Shown here: piece by piece, positions 23,600 to 33,715 of the stretch
Numbering within the stretch: the first letter of the stretch is position 1
How the letters are laid out: every line of letters begins with the position of its first letter
The notes under the pieces: generated by a model
What the model saw: only the letters and a program-made list of their open reading frames with translations
Databases searched by the model: none
Told to the model about the DNA's origin: nothing
NCBI GenBank assembly: GCA_024699855.1
Contig: JAMPIQ010000001.1
Span: forward strand, 14,384,001-14,448,000
Origin: Aphelenchoides besseyi
Lineage: Eukaryota; Nematoda; Chromadorea; Rhabditida; Aphelenchoididae
Direction: 5' to 3'
DNA: 64,000 nucleotides
Position numbers and translations under genes: made by a program

Positions 23600-24295
23600 A
23601 TGAACGTTCTTGTCTTCTTTCTGGATTGTGTGATCGCGTTGTTGACTGGCGGCCTTCTGATTGGTTGCATTTGCGAAGTGAAAAATGTGAGTCGTTGATT
23701 TCTACTTTGTAAATCAATCGCTTCAGCAATCAAAAGCACAGAAATTGACCGCCGACCAACAATCCAAAACTCGTCTAGCAACTAAAACGAAAGTCAAAAA
23801 GTCTGCAGAATCAGACCCAACGATCCAACTCGTCAGCTCAACAATCACAAACCGTCCGAGTGCCAAGTACGTTGAGTGAGTGATTTCCATCAATTCGTAT
23901 TTCAATTAAAATTTTCAGAAATCGAAAAAACTCAAGCGGAGGAATTGCGATTGCATGTGCCAACTTCTTTCGCAAAGAACAAATCAACGGCTGGACATAT
24001 GCCGACTTTCGAAGGCAAACTACAGCCTCTACCGACTACCACGGCTTCCCATCCACAGATCCCATCGACTCCACCGCCAACCGCAAAAACCGAGCAGAAG
24101 AAAACAAGTGGATCGTCGAAGCAGGACGATGAGAAGACTACCAAGACCGAAGAGTACGTGGGCATAAACGAGCAGTTAAAGGAGCTGCGCAACGAGAAAA
24201 CTCAGCTGTCAAATCCACGTGTTGTTGACGATCTCGACGATACGAACGAGTTCGCTGATGACTTGAAAACGGACGTGAATAAAAGTGAGGATTAA
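23600..24295 (+). CDS. small single-pass membrane protein with disordered tail
   Basis: Three exons: ATG 23600 to about 23686, about 23728-23873, and about 23920-24295 (TAA). Introns are about 40-45 nt with TTTCAG-type acceptors. The protein is about 200 residues. Residues 3-25 (VLVFFLDCVIALLTGGLLIGC) form one hydrophobic segment that could be a signal anchor. The rest is polar: a Lys/Thr/Ser-rich stretch, a Pro/Thr-rich stretch near 24030-24090 and an acidic C terminus. No family is recognised. It is an intact-looking host-type gene inside the otherwise mobile 19-kb block. Confidence 0.6.
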
Positions 24296-25156
24296 ATATC
24301 TGGTTGCCAATAGATAAGAATAAACAAAAATTCTTGGATGATAATTAAGTTTTTATGCATTCATATCTACTTTTAAAAGAAACTATGGCTATTGAAGATG
24401 GTCCGAGCTCTTGGCAAGTGCAAAGATCGTGAGTGTATGTCGATCACTTCTTTCATTTGTTTGTAGATCTTCGTTTTTGTTCTTTCACGCAGTCATGTTA
24501 AGGTGACGCTTTAAATTTGAGTCCACGCTCTTGACCATACGATAATACGACTGGTTCTAGTTGCCGTTAAAGTCAAATTGGAAATAGTGAATGTGGCAAA
24601 AGATGGCGGTCGAGTTTGTGTGAGTGGGAAGTTTTTGTTCCACCCTGGAACCAACCACACACCACGACACCACACCACTACTCACCTTTTCCGGTGAGTT
24701 TTCAATGAAATCAATAACCCACTCACATCGGACCAGCCACACCGACAATTGTGCTCAGATATTTTTGGACCAGAGGTTGCTAGGAAGTCAACAAAACTGA
24801 TGGGTAAGCGAAATTCTCTTCTTCTAACAACTTCTTTTCGCGCGATATTTTCGCCTTCCCTCTATTTCTCTGACAATAAAAAGACTGCAATGAAGAATTT
24901 GTTTCTGTACGAGTTATTTGCTTGTAAAAGTTAGTTATAGTTGATATTCGAAAGGAAGAAACTCAATTTATTAGCTAAGGAGTATAATTGGTGTTGGAAG
25001 AGTTCACAAAACAAGCAACTTTTATTTAACATTAAAATCGTTATTCCATTCACGGTCCCACCGACGGACACTCGCACAAAACTGAAGAGTGATCCATTCA
25101 AAAATTGTTGGGTAATTTAGAAATTTCAGACATTCGAATGTTTTTCGCTTTCGATC
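24296..25156. other. intergenic, no gene supported
   Basis: Short ORFs only. A CA-rich tract (ACCACACACCACGACACC) lies near 24650-24690. A TTTCAG acceptor-like site precedes the next gene near 25130. Confidence 0.4.
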
Positions 25157-27009
25157 ATGATAGTGCCTTCCAAATTCGAGAAACCTCTTCTTCACGTCGA
25201 AATGCCCAACCCACTTGCCATGAAAAAAGACACCAACAAATTCCACAAGTATCCCAGCTTCATGGATATCGTCGAATTGGTTCACGCAAATTTTGCAATT
25301 GTCGGCTATCCGCCAATTTTCAAGGTTTGTTTTAAGCTTAGTATCTGATACACTATTTCACAAATGCAAAAAATATAACTAACATTTTGTTTAGATTCTT
25401 CCTTGTGAAGCCTTCAGACTCGAGCTCAATAATTTTATCAATTCTCGCGATTTGTATCTCGCTGCCTTCGACAATCCGAATGAAGCGCCGATGCCGCAAA
25501 TCAAGCGGAAATTGCGCATCAAAGGAAGACGGTGTCTACGATGTTACTCGTCAATACATTGTTCAAGAAACGCAAGTCAACGGCATCTACTGGAGATTGT
25601 CTTCGGTGAACGTGCATCCGCTCCACGAATTCAACAATTCAAAGGATCACCACGCCGAGAACGTGTTTTCACGAGCACATCTACAGAATCTGATTCGCGA
25701 TGGAAAGGGCGTTCACAAATTCGACTATCGAGAGAATATAAATAGCAGTGCCATGGAACGGCTGTCACAACGTCCGAATTCCGTCTTTCAAGGATGGAAT
25801 TTAAATCAGCCCGACACGCCGTTGACCAAATACTTTTCATGGGTCAGAACCACTAATTTACGAGATAATAACAACTTTGTTTTTAGAAACCGGGCTCAAA
25901 CTCGCGACCACATCGTCAACAACAAGTGGAAACTCTGAACAGAAAAAAAGATTAACCAACAACGCGATTGCCTATGGTTTGATTCAATCGGCAATTCTGT
26001 CTGCAAACCACAACTCTTATTCGAGCATGCACGTTGAAGATTTCCATATTTCGAGTGCAAATATCGTGATCGATGGCGAAGGAACCAAGGAGTGGATAGG
26101 AATCTACTACGAAGATCTGGATAGGGTACACGACTTGATTTCCAACGCACACAGAATCGCGTATAAAACATCGTCTTTGGAAACGACCGAAATGAGTTCT
26201 GAATGCTCGATTCCTTTGCTTCACAAGACGGTAATGATTGATGAAGAGTTTTGTATCGAGAACAACATCCGATACACAATAGTTCGTCAGATTCGTGCAC
26301 AAGTTGTTGTCACTCTTCCGGGCGTAAGTTAAAAACATTAATTACAAGTCAAAGCTCACTCATTTAGGGAGCTCACCAAGTTGAAAATATCAACTCCAAC
26401 CGCTCGGAAGCAGTCAACTTCATCCGCTGTTTAACAAGACGTCGACCAAAAAGTGGTGGCGGTCAACTTTCCAAGAAAATAGCCGCTGAAACAAAGAAAC
26501 AACAAGAGAAACACTCTAAGGTTACATTTACAGCGCCAAATCAAAAATCGGAAACGCTTGTTCTCGTAGATGCTCTTGACGCTTTGTTTACACTTATCGA
26601 CTTCTTCAACGCAGTGAAAGACGAAGACGTCGATTTCAAATGGGCTATGGCCAACGTACAAAATGCGGGTTGTTCAATTTCTTGGCAACAAAGCGACTCA
26701 CAAACATCACTTCATGCTATTCAAATCGCTCTGGGAATTGGCTCCGGACGTTTCAAGCATCTTGTCCGTCGAGATTTTGGACATATAAAATTTGGATTGT
26801 CTACAGATCTTCAAGGCGGCACGAGCTTCCAAAGCCTGTTCGGTAACAACAAAGCGGTTGTTGATTACAACACGGTCAAAAGATGCATAAAGACGGGATA
26901 CCTCGACAGTTTCCTGATTGGTTTCTTCAAATACATGAACGAAGAAGGAAAAGAGGAAGTATACAACATCCTCCGACCGTTTATAATAACTGGAGACACA
27001 GCCTCGGAA
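25157..27009 (+). pseudogene. unrecognised protein gene, frameshifted and losing its 3' end
   Basis: ATG 25157 opens an exon to 25324. A 70-nt intron leads to the next exon at 25395. The frame breaks near 25523: coding-like sequence moves to the next frame as if one base were inserted. It breaks again near 25855-25890, where no splice pair restores phase. From 25890 coding continues to about 26321, a 46-nt intron follows, and the last exon runs from about 26368 to 27009. That exon ends at a perfect GAA|GTAAGT donor with no identifiable partner. Total length is about 560 residues. It is mixed alpha/beta with a Lys-rich patch (LSKKIAAETKKQQEKHSK). No domain recognised. Base composition is like host genes, unlike the AT-rich DNA that follows. 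Confidence 0.5.
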
Positions 27010-27048
27010 GTAAGTGACAACAAATTGAATTTCATGAATTCAAAAGGC

Positions 27049-27968
27049 AAAAAAATGAACAAAATCGCGGCTGTGCTAATTTAAATAATGATCTTGTGCA
27101 AATTGAAATGAGACAAACGAATATAAAATTTAATAAGCCGATTCATATTGGATTTTCAGTCTTGGAACAAAGTAAATTGCATATGTATCAATTTCATTAT
27201 GATGTGATGAAAAAGAAGTATGGTGATAAAGTCAAATTGATGTATATTGATACTGACGGAATTAAATATCTGATTGAAACGTGTTCGGATCCCATAATCG
27301 CAAGTCGATTGTTTTTGCCATTTTGGCATTTTCTGTTGTTAGGTTCTGCCAATCTCCCGTTCCGGGGTCTTGTTGGGTCCTGTGTGTTCTTTGTTGTTGT
27401 TTAATCTATCAATAAAGTATTTCTCCCCCTAAGATTGTTCATTGCGTTCAACACGCGACCGAACAAAACGGAAGATATTTTTGAAGATTTGAATGAAGAC
27501 AAGGAATTTGCAACTCATTTTGATTTTAGAAACTTTCCAAAAGAACACAATTTATTTAATGAGATTAACAAAGGAGTAATTGGTAAATTTAAAATAGAAC
27601 AAGCAGAGAAAATTGTAACTGAATTCATTGCATTAGCTCCAAAGAAGTACAATTTTAAAATTTATGACCCAGCTGAAAAGAAAGTTGTTGAAGAGAAGAA
27701 AAAAGCGAAAGGAACGAAGAAATGCGTGACTAAAACTTTGAAATCTGAAGAGTACAAAGATGCATCACTTGATGGTAAAATTGTTAGAAAAGAGCAACAT
27801 GTGATTCAAGCAAAGGACAATCAATTATTCTCAATGAGACAAAATAAATTAGCTTTGAATAAAATTAACCAATCTGAATTCAAAAGTCATCTACTTGAAA
27901 ATAAGGTAAACACAATGAATTATGGTCATTATAAATTGAGAGGCAAATATGTAATTCACAGAAATTAG
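27049..27968 (+). pseudogene. fragment of protein-primed family B DNA polymerase (polinton/adintovirus type), split by a solo LTR
   Basis: The AT-rich frame from about 27049 carries the palm region of a DNA_pol_B_2-type polymerase: KPIHIGFSVLEQSK, then MYQFHYDVMKKKYG, then LMYIDTDG, where the family normally has YxDTDS. A 184-bp insertion follows. The frame resumes at about 27471 with a C-terminal region including FRNFPKEHNLF, VIGKFK, KGTKKCV and NYGHYKLRG, ending at TAA 27966-27968. Exonuclease, TP-binding and N-terminal palm regions are missing, so only roughly the last third of the gene remains. Polymerases of this kind replicate polinton (Maverick) elements and related adintoviruses by protein priming. 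No capsid, integrase or ATPase gene is recognisable nearby. Confidence 0.75.
27282..27465. mobile_element. solo LTR, 184 bp, with 5-bp target duplication
   Basis: The insertion begins TGTTCGG and ends CCGAACA, a perfect 7-bp terminal inverted repeat of TG...CA type. It is flanked by the direct repeat AAACG (27277-27281 and 27466-27470). It contains an AATAAA at about 27412, as an LTR would. A 5-bp duplication fits Gypsy or BEL/Pao retrotransposons. No internal retrotransposon sequence is present, so recombination between two LTRs probably removed it. Removing it with one repeat returns the polymerase reading frame to phase, which fixes its limits. Confidence 0.88.
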
Positions 27969-28015
27969 TTGAACTTTACGATCACATGTTTTGATTTGTA
28001 TTACGGTCATATTCC

Positions 28016-28213
28016 TTGTTTAAAAATTCTTCCGAAAATGTATATTTGAATGTTTGTTCATTATGTGTTAATTGTGAATGGAATACAGTCATTTATAAAG
28101 GAGAAAATTTGTGGAAAACAACTGTGATCAGCCAAATGAAAACTGCCATTTATAAAAAGGCAAAAAATAAATATTTTAAAATAGAACCTTTTAATGAATC
28201 AGGATGTTTGTGA
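28016..28213 (+). CDS. short AT-rich ORF beside the polymerase fragment
   Basis: 65 codons in the same AT-rich block as the polymerase fragment and ending 245 nt after it. It contains a CSLCVNC cysteine pair and a Lys-rich C terminus. It could be a remnant of the same element or chance. No family recognised. Confidence 0.25.
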   Translation: MFKNSSENVYLNVCSLCVNCEWNTVIYKGENLWKTTVISQMKTAIYKKAKNKYFKIEPFNESGCL

Positions 28214-28689
28214 GATAAGTATTTTTTGATTAGTAACTCACATGCATGGTGAATGCCCTGTAGCGCCGTGTGCTTTGCACGGTAGCGCCGTGTGTTTGCC
28301 GTGTACTTCACATTGTAACGCCATGAAAAAAGCGAAAAATCTAATAATCCCCGTACAATAATCAATAAACATGGAGTAGCAGAGTTCATTTTTTGATAAC
28401 TACTCTCATTAATGTATAAATGAAGCCTGATCCGACGCAATTAATTATAGGAAAGAGATAAAACACGTAAATCTTTCAAAGTTTTTCTAGACTTTTCTAT
28501 CCAACCGAAAATGAGTCTAAATTAGTCTTTTTCTCTACCCTAACTCTCTAGATGGTTTATATGTTAAGCATTAGATTAAAAGTCATATTCCAACTTGTCC
28601 ACAAAAATAATCACAACAAACTTGAGTAATCAACCAACAATTTTTCAAAAATTCACTTTATTCTCTTTTCAGCTACAACAAAAGTTTAC
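28214..28689. other. intergenic with a short GTAGCGCCGTGTG repeat
   Basis: GTAGCGCCGTGTG occurs twice at about 28260-28295, 22 bp apart, with a degenerate third copy (GTAACGCCATG) near 28314. Otherwise it is AT-rich with no gene. The composition changes sharply near 28690, where the LINE begins. Confidence 0.5.
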
Positions 28690-31600
28690 TTCTTCTGGTT
28701 TCACACGCGGGGAAAGCGAGCTGGCGTGCGGTCGTGTTTTGGCCGCTCTGCTTTTTGTTCGTTTTTATCCGATTTTTCGTTTTAACCCGTTGCGTGCCCC
28801 GGGACAAGCACTTGCAAGCCCCCGGTTAGGCAGGAATGCCGAATGCTACACGGCCTCAACGATCCAAGCGTCATGAACTCAAGATCGGAACGTTCAACTG
28901 TCGAGCAATTGCAACCGAAGAACGTCTCAGCGCATTGGAAGAAGAACTCCGATCGATCAACGTCGACATCCTGGGCATCTCATCAACGCGTCGACATGGA
29001 ACGTCAATCACACACCGGCTGGACTCCAATCTCCATTTCTACCACTCAGGCAACGACGATCAACGAGCAACGTTTGAAGGAGTCGGCTTTTTGGTCAGCG
29101 AACAAGCCAACCGTTTGGTTACGAACGCGATTTTTCACACCGACCGAATTGCTCAACTTTTTCTGCTCTTTCCAAACGGCGAAACTGCAAGACTGACGCA
29201 AATCTACGCACCAGCAACATCTAACAAGAAGAACCCTTCCAATTCGAACAATCAAAGCAAAGACGCCGAAAAGGAAAATGAAGAAGATGAAGAACGTTAC
29301 GACAAATTCCTGAATGATTTGCTGCGAGCGTTCGATGGCAAATGGAAGTACAAAAACGACATCGTGATGGGCGACTTCAACGCAATCATCGGTCGTGATC
29401 AACCAACACAACAATTTGTCGGTAAGCAATGTTTGAGAACGCGAAATGATCGAGGAGAAACGCTGAGTGAATTCGTGGAATCACAGCAACTCTACGTTTT
29501 GAATTCGTTCTTCCGCAAACCGAAATCGAGGCGATGGACGTGGTTTGGACTCAACCGAAAAGAAGAAATCGACTACATCCTCTACCGGAAGCGATCGATC
29601 GTCACAAACGTCCAAGTTCTCAATAGATTCAACGGTGGATCGGATCATCGAATGGTTCGCGCACACTTTCGAATTGGACCGATCAAACGGCTCCCACAAC
29701 GACCGCGTCAATTGCCCGCCGACTACGATGAAATGGCACTGAAAGAACGTTTGACTCGCAACCTCAACAGGCCAGTTACAACGCTGATGGCAAGCGATTA
29801 AGACGAAATCAAGTGGAAACGTTTGAAAGAGTCGCTCAAAAATGCGGCCGAATGTGCTGAATCAAGATGGCCACTAATCCCAAGAATTTCAGACAGAACC
29901 AAGTCGCTATTGCAACAGCGAAGACATGCGAAATTTGGGCTCGATGGCACTCCCAACGCTCGACTCGCCTACTCAACACTTTGCAAAGCGGTGCGATGGT
30001 CAATGGCCGAGGATCTTCACAAGCATCACATCAAAGTCTTCAGTCGAGCAATCGAACTCAACAGACTGAAACGGGGACGTTTCAAAGCAACCAACCGACG
30101 CCACGTGATCATGCAACTTCGCAAGCCCGATGGAACGTTAACATCGACAACCACGGAAGCTGTGAATGTTGCTGCGTCATTCTACTCACAACTCTACGCG
30201 GCAACAAACGGTAAATTTGAATTCAAACGTTCCTCTCCGCTTGTCAAGCCAATTTCCAGTGGAGAAATCATTTCGGCGGCGACAAGAATACGTGGCAATA
30301 CGGCACCAGGACTGGATGGAATAAGATCGAAAGCGGCCAAATATGGAGCAGAAGTTATGGCTGATGAACTCGCAAACTTGGTCAATCGCATGTTCGAGAA
30401 ATCCATTGTTCCGGCCGATTTTTCTCATGCTTCAACGATTCTGCTGGAAAAGGCTGGGGACAAACTGGACATTGGAAACTACCGACCAATCAGTCTACTG
30501 CCATCTGTCTACAAATTGGTGACTCGAGCCATCACAAAGCGCGTTCAACAAGCGGTTTTCAGCTACATCCCAGTCGAACAAGCGGGATTCCGGCCGACGT
30601 TCTCAACTATCGACCACATCCACTCAATCAGCATCTTATTGGAGCGAGCTTGGGAATTCCACTACCCGCTGGGGCTGATGTTTGTCGACTTTCGAAAAGC
30701 GTTTGATACGATCGAATTCGATGCCATTTGGGCGGCTTTGGAACGCTTCAGCGTCGACGATGATACGATTTCGATGATCAAAACTCTCTACTCATCTGGC
30801 ACCAGTTCGTTACGATGGGGAAACGAATCAGCAAATTTTGGAGTGCAGCGGGGAGTGCGACAAGGTGACTCTCTTTCACCACTGATTTTCATTGTAGTTC
30901 TCCAATTTGCAATCAACCAAATCAACTGGGAACAAGAAGAAGGAATTGAAATCGACGGCCGCCGGCTACATCTCCTCGCTTATGCTGACGACATTGCTCT
31001 GATTGCCAACAATCCAAAGAATCTTCAATCCATGGCCATCAAACTGGCCGATCGCTGCTCAACTGTTGGTCTCGAAATCAATGCAAACAAAACAAAGTGG
31101 ATGAACGCCGACCGCGACAATCATTGGAACAACTCGAACATCGCAATCAATTCCCAAGACGTCCAACGAGTCGACTGCTTCAACTACCTCGGTCAATTGA
31201 TTCAATTTCCGAGAGATCATGGAAAAGACATTGGAAGACCAATTGGTTTTGGTTGGTCGGCTTTTGGCAAAATGAAGCGGTTTTTGACGGGCAAGAACGT
31301 GGCCACAAGTTTGAAGCGGCGATACTACAATATGGTTGTTCTTCCGACCATGTTGTACGCAGCAGAAACATGGGCCGCAACCGACAGCAACTTGGAGCGA
31401 ATCGCCAAAACTCAGCGGCGATGGAACGTCGAATGATTGGAGTCCGGCTTCGTGACAAAAAGCCATCGACTTGGGTGAGGAATCAAACCCAAGTAGCGGA
31501 CATCGCTTCAGCTGCCCGGAAAAGAAAATGGAAATTCGCTGGTCGCCTCTTCCGATCGATCGACGGCAGATGGTCACAACAGCTCACTTTGTGGATTCCT

Positions 31601-31880
31601 AGTACAAAACGCGTTGCTGGAGATGGACGGCCGAAAACTCGCTGGGAAGACGACGTCCGAAGACACGTGGGCCAGAAGTACATGGTTCCGCACAAATCCC
31701 AATGGACAGAAGCGGCAAAAGACGGGCAACGTTGGAAGAAGCTCGGAAAAACATTTGCGATTCCGCTGCCGCAAAAATCGAAAAGACGACAACAATCGTG
31801 AGGTCACCAACACGGAACTTTATTTGATCACTTAATGTTCACTGTTTATCCGTTGATTTTGGAAATAAATTGAAATTGAA
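28690..31880 (+). mobile_element. non-LTR retrotransposon, RTE-like, near full length
   Basis: About 3.2 kb with a GC-richer 5' leader (28690-28835), an apurinic endonuclease domain, a reverse transcriptase, a short RTE-type C-terminal domain and a short 3' tail. Single-ORF organisation with endonuclease followed by RT, no RNase H and a very short 3' UTR fits the RTE clade. The 3' boundary is set where sequence changes to a satellite-type linker (TCCACACATCCACAAAAAA) at about 31881. No clear target-site duplication was found. The precise 5' end is uncertain. Confidence 0.85.
28836..31801 (+). pseudogene. RTE-type endonuclease/reverse transcriptase, one stop and one frameshift
   Basis: Residues 1-322 (28836-29801) are an exonuclease-endonuclease-phosphatase fold: IGTFNCRA, YAPAT, MGDFNAIIG, WTWFG and the SDHRMVRAHF signature. 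A single TAA at 29799-29801 interrupts the frame, which continues in phase from 29823. The RT part (to 31436) has NYRPISLL, EQAGFR, FVDFRKAFDTI, RGVRQGDSLSPLIF and the catalytic LAYADDIAL. Near 31420 one base appears missing. The C-terminal domain, with MERRMIGVRLRDK and GRPKTRWEDDV, continues in the next frame to 31801. These two lesions make it inactive as read. Few lesions imply a fairly recent copy. Confidence 0.9.
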
Positions 31881-31946
31881 TCCACACATCCACAAAAAAT
31901 GAGCTTTATGATTACTCTCCAGTGATTGAGTTGTATCCTTGCTGAT
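31881..31946 (+). repeat. satellite remnant, about one diverged monomer
   Basis: It begins with the linker TCCACACATCCACAAAAAA also found twice inside the main array. One monomer follows with scattered changes (ATGAGCTTTATGATTACTCT, then CCAGTGATTGAG, then CCTTGCTGATTGG). It joins arm B directly, so the 19-kb block between arms A and B has satellite at both edges. Confidence 0.9.
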
Positions 31947-32174
31947 TGGAAAAATGAGCTTTGTGAGTTCCCTGATCCATTCAGTTGGATCGACCAGTTC
32001 CCACTTACTCCTTTCTTCTTTTTATCAATCATTTTTCATTTCAATTTCCAGTTAGTTTTCCCACTTGTTCAATCTCCATTCCGTTTGCTCGATCAACACA
32101 CAGATTCAATCTACCGTAAAGCTTGGATTAGCGACCTGAATCTGTGTGTGGCATGACCACTCGGTCCATTCGGA
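31947..32174. repeat. arm B of the inverted duplication (partner 58589-58816)
   Basis: 228 bp matching the complement of 58589-58816 with about three substitutions. It contains a 13-bp perfect stem, ACACACAGATTCA (32096-32108) with TGAATCTGTGTGT (32137-32149), around a 28-nt loop. The first bases (AAATGAGCTTTGTGAG) resemble the start of a satellite monomer. Confidence 0.93.
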
Positions 32175-32911
32175 AGTATAATCCTTGGCCGTTGTAGAAA
32201 ACCAATGGTCAATGCGGTTACAAATCAAATTTATTAGTGTGTTGATCAGTCAATCTTTATTGACACATCGTGTGCTGTAGAGCTCGCGTTGTCGATGCAA
32301 TGAAAAGGTGTGAGACTGAACGCTATTCTCTTCTCGTCAGTGCCTTTTATTCGCGATCTCTAATGGATCGCGGACAATTCTACTCTACCTATTAAGTTGA
32401 ATTATTTCTCATTTTATTTCATTTCTTTGTTAATTTTGTGTAGATTGAGAAAGATTTAAAGCAAAATGGAAGCAATTGCTGCAATGTCTTATTATTATTT
32501 TCGAGATTTTTTACAGTATACTCAGTTGTTTGGATTACTTTCTAATTACGGGCTTCTTTACAACTTCTCAACAATTGAAGAACATCTTCATCAAAAATAA
32601 AATACACGGTAGTTTAGGAACAAGTGGATTTATTCATATGTTCAACGATTAGTATTTTCAATCAGATTTACCGTTATGGCCGAAATTTTGAAAATTAAGG
32701 CAATTTCGTTTGAAATCATTGATAGAATTTTGGGTTGTGTTTTGAATAGTGTAAAATCGCTTTCCAAATAAGGTTTATCAACAAGTCAGTACGACTAGAA
32801 CGCGATATTACAAGAGAAATTCATGTAAATGCTCACTTGTGTTGGAATTGCTAAATTCGCATTTTGACAGCTTTTGCCAGTACGAACGGTAAGCAAATGG
32901 CATCCGAAGGA
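32175..32911. other. AT-rich intergenic, no gene supported
   Basis: No ORF of interest. A 7-bp stem CGCGATC/GATCGCG occurs near 32350-32375 beside TTTATTGAC-like sequence. It is too little to call an LTR. Confidence 0.4.
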
Positions 32912-33389
32912 TTAGTCAGTGATTTCTCTTTTCAAGTCGTACCTTGTTTGCTTCCACTTTCGATCAACCATGTCAAATACGACGATTTTTGGCATGAATG
33001 TTCCACGTTCAAACGCACCAATTAAAATCACATTGATTCCGTGAAGAATGGTCAAAGCAAAATACGGATTTATTAAATCGTAGATCAAAAAGTGCATTGT
33101 ATACGTGTGATTTGCACACGTCTCTTGGGAACTCGTGTTTCTCAACGAGACTACGCTTTGATCTCGAATACGTACCGTTTTGAATACTTCTTTTGACTGT
33201 GAAATACGCACCATCGGTAACGTCTCTTGATTCCATAACTGAATTTGTGTAGCAGCACATAACTTCTTTCAAATCTATTGCTTCTCGTCCCCACTCGGAA
33301 ATCACATTTTCAATCGCTTTTTCGACATCTACTCCATTTTCAAACTGTTCAAGAAGTGCACGTGCAAAAATAACCTTTTCTTTTTGCAT
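32912..33389 (-). CDS. hypothetical protein, possibly a kelch-type blade remnant
   Basis: Two overlapping frames on the minus strand look coding: 33389 to about 33200 (MQKEKVIFARALLEQFENG) and about 33130 to 32912 (FLIYDLINPYFALTILHG, then VVFDMVDRKWKQTRYDL). The last part has the shape of one kelch blade (hydrophobic strands, then a VFD...WKQ motif). A short intron near 33150-33200 could join them but the borders are weak. It may be a fragment of a larger lost gene. Function unknown. Confidence 0.35.
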
Positions 33390-33715
33390 TTTGACTTAAA
33401 CAAACTTGTTAATTATAGGAATTACGACGAGAAAAACATTGCATTTTGCGCTTTAATAGCATAAGAGTATTTTGGTGCTTTCATTTCAAATCCGCGAAAA
33501 ACAGAACGCTATTGGCGCTACAGATTTCTGATCATTAATAAAAGCAGAAGAACAGCTAGAAAGAACATTAAGCTAAAGTCGAAAGAAAGACGCTTAAAAT
33601 GTTCGGTATTGTACAAATTTGTGTTTCCGTGGTAAGATTATTTCAAATGACAGGCGATTATGTTTTACAACTCAGTTGATTGACATATAAGTTTATGAAA
33701 ACTTGGTTGCGAATG
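33390..33715. other. intergenic, no gene supported
   Basis: AT-rich spacer between two minus-strand genes; nothing recognisable. Confidence 0.4.

Noticed and set aside
18516..27968. One large polinton spanning the Ulp1-like ORF through the polymerase fragment
   Set aside because: Base composition differs sharply between the two, intact host-type sequence (23600-24295) lies between, and no terminal repeats, integrase or packaging ATPase were found. The link remains unproven.
28836..31801. Possible retrovirus or provirus because of reverse transcriptase
   Set aside because: The endonuclease is of the apurinic type placed before RT; there are no LTRs, protease, integrase or RNase H. The order is that of a LINE.
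32215..32400. A TTTATTGAC-containing stretch with a CGCGATC/GATCGCG stem as a possible LTR
   Set aside because: No TG...CA termini or flanking duplication could be defined.
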